64,000 bases of DNA, taken from positions 1,055,997 through 1,119,996 of the forward strand of contig NZ_LR027603.1 of assembly GCF_900605495.1 (NCBI RefSeq), in the 5' to 3' direction. The position numbers and the translations under genes are program-made. Shown here in pieces: positions 63,040 to 64,000 of the stretch (positions are counted from its first letter, which is position 1; each line of letters begins with the position of its first letter). Source of the DNA: Bacilliculturomica massiliensis (GTDB lineage Bacteria > Bacillota > Clostridia > Peptostreptococcales > Anaerovoracaceae). The notes beneath the pieces were generated by a model. It saw only the letters and a program-made list of their open reading frames with translations, had not been told where the DNA came from and did no database searches.

Positions 63040-64000
63040 ATGTCTACATTAATGAAAAGAACCCACATGTGCGGTGTGCTGAGAAGTGAAAACATCGGCG
63101 GGAAAGTGACGCTCAACGGGTGGATCCAGAAGAGGAGAAACCTGGGAGGGCTGATCTTCTGCGATCTGAGAGATAAGACGGGGATCGTCCAGATCGTTTT
63201 CAACAACGAACCCGCCGACCTGTTCGAGCGGGCGGACAGCCTGAGAAGCGAATACGTGGTGGGAGTCAGAGGGACAGTGAGAGAACGGGAATCAAAGAAC
63301 AGGGATCTCCCCACCGGCGACATCGAGATCATCGCTGAGGAGCTGGTCATTTACTCGGAAGCGGACACGCCTCCCATCTACGTAAAGGACGACGACAACG
63401 TGTCGGAGGATCTGCGCCTGAGATACCGTTATCTGGATCTGAGAAAGCTGAAAATGCAGAGAAATCTCACCTTCCGTCACAAGATCGCCCAGTGCGCCAG
63501 AGAGTATTTCAGCGCCGAGGGCTTCACGGAGGTAGAGACACCCGTACTGGTCAATCCTACGCCGGAGGGCGCCCGGGATTATCTGGTGCCCAGCCGCGTC
63601 AATCCCGGCAAGTTCTTTGCGCTTCCGCAGTCGCCGCAGCAGTTTAAACAGATGCTCATGCTGTCCGGCACCGACCGGTATTTTCAGATCGCCAGGTGTT
63701 TCCGGGACGAGGACCTGCGGGCCGACCGTCAGCCGGAATTCACCCAGATCGACCTGGAGATGTCGTTCGTGGATCAGGAGGACGTGATCGACGTCAACGA
63801 GCGTTTCCTTCAGAAGGTATTCCGGGACGTCATGGACATTGAGATCCCCGTGCCGTTTCCCCGGGTCCCCTACGATGAAGCCATGGAGCGCTTTGGAAGC
63901 GATAAGCCCGATACCCGGTTCGGCTTCGAACTGAAATGCTTAAACGACGTTGTGAAGGACTGCGGCTTCAAGGTATTTACCGACGCGCTGGCCGCCGGCG
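63040..64000 (+). CDS. aspS: Aspartyl-tRNA synthetase, 5' part
   Basis: The gene starts at ATG 63040 behind GGAGGGCGGAGGG and runs off the window after 320 codons, about half of the usual 590. The N-terminal OB-fold anticodon domain is complete (VTLNGWIQKRRNLGGLIFCDLRDKTG). The catalytic domain begins with EVETPVLVNPTPEGARDYLVPSR and QSPQQFKQMLM, and motif 2 reads FRDEDLRADRQPEFTQIDLE, which identify a bacterial-type AspRS. Whether it is discriminating or also charges tRNA-Asn cannot be told from this part. Confidence 0.96.
   Translation, partial: MSTLMKRTHMCGVLRSENIGGKVTLNGWIQKRRNLGGLIFCDLRDKTGIVQIVFNNEPADLFERADSLRSEYVVGVRGTVRERESKNRDLPTGDIEIIAEELVIYSEADTPPIYVKDDDNVSEDLRLRYRYLDLRKLKMQRNLTFRHKIAQCAREYFSAEGFTEVETPVLVNPTPEGARDYLVPSRVNPGKFFALPQSPQQFKQMLMLSGTDRYFQIARCFRDEDLRADRQPEFTQIDLEMSFVDQEDVIDVNERFLQKVFRDVMDIEIPVPFPRVPYDEAMERFGSDKPDTRFGFELKCLNDVVKDCGFKVFTDALAAG

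Noticed and set aside
1-64000. Prophage, integrative element or CRISPR/defence system
   Set aside because: No integrase, transposase, phage structural, cas, restriction or toxin-antitoxin gene was found, and neither tRNA-Leu gene has a repeated 3' end that would mark an insertion.

Overview
The window reads as chromosome from an anaerobic, amino-acid-fermenting member of the Clostridia (Bacillota). Supporting signs are a Firmicutes-type 6S RNA, a leucine T-box leader, the order yajC / small membrane protein / secD / secF / relA / dtd / MBL hydrolase / hemZ / hisS / aspS, acyl-CoA dehydratase activation, sigma-54 control of catabolic genes and very regular AGGAGG-type ribosome binding sites. 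I cannot fix the family; Lachnospiraceae or the Anaerovorax/Emergencia group are both plausible. No phage, insertion sequence or CRISPR array was seen. Base composition looks even across the window.

Layout. 1-13.6 kb: end of a small Cys-rich gene (-), a 1421-residue dehydratase activase fusion, yebC, 6S RNA followed by a tandem structured repeat, a folate cyclodeaminase, an ECF sigma/anti-sigma pair running into polA-coaE and an orphan peptide-binding lipoprotein. 13.7-17.6 kb: tRNA-Leu(GAG), a DUF1646 cation transporter behind a compact leader that looks like the Na+ riboswitch (DUF1646 motif), a zinc-ribbon protein and a second ECF sigma/anti-sigma pair. 17.6-24 kb: leuA-leuC-leuD-leuB (-) under a Leu T-box whose specifier codon is CUC, with ilvE divergent. 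24-31 kb: an NtrB/NtrC-like two-component system, a near-perfect sigma-54 promoter and two tandem NhaC-family transporters. 31-34.8 kb: pyruvate carboxylase. 34.9-39.7 kb: a RocR-like activator, a sigma-54 promoter, an amidohydrolase and a BrnQ carrier. 39.9-51.3 kb: a sigma-54-controlled fermentation island. 51.4-64 kb: tRNA-Leu(CAA), a MATE exporter and the housekeeping secretion/stringent-response/tRNA-synthetase block, ending inside aspS.

The most interesting part is 39.9-51.3 kb. It encodes crotonase, a PAS-type sigma-54 activator with a small CGGC protein, a class III aminotransferase, a family III CoA-transferase, a short-chain dehydrogenase, 4-hydroxybutyryl-CoA dehydratase with its Fe-S ligands intact, a thiolase and 3-hydroxybutyryl-CoA dehydrogenase. 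Taken in order these could convert a 4-amino acid such as 4-aminobutyrate, through semialdehyde, hydroxy acid, hydroxyacyl-CoA and crotonyl-CoA, to two acetyl-CoA. The front-end enzymes are not the families used in the classical clostridial 4-aminobutyrate pathway. Three near-consensus -24/-12 promoters drive the island, and a shared ATTCA-N4-TGAAT-like palindrome lies 90-150 bp upstream of each, a candidate enhancer for the local activator. In all, five sigma-54 promoters and three sigma-54 activators occur within about 19 kb.
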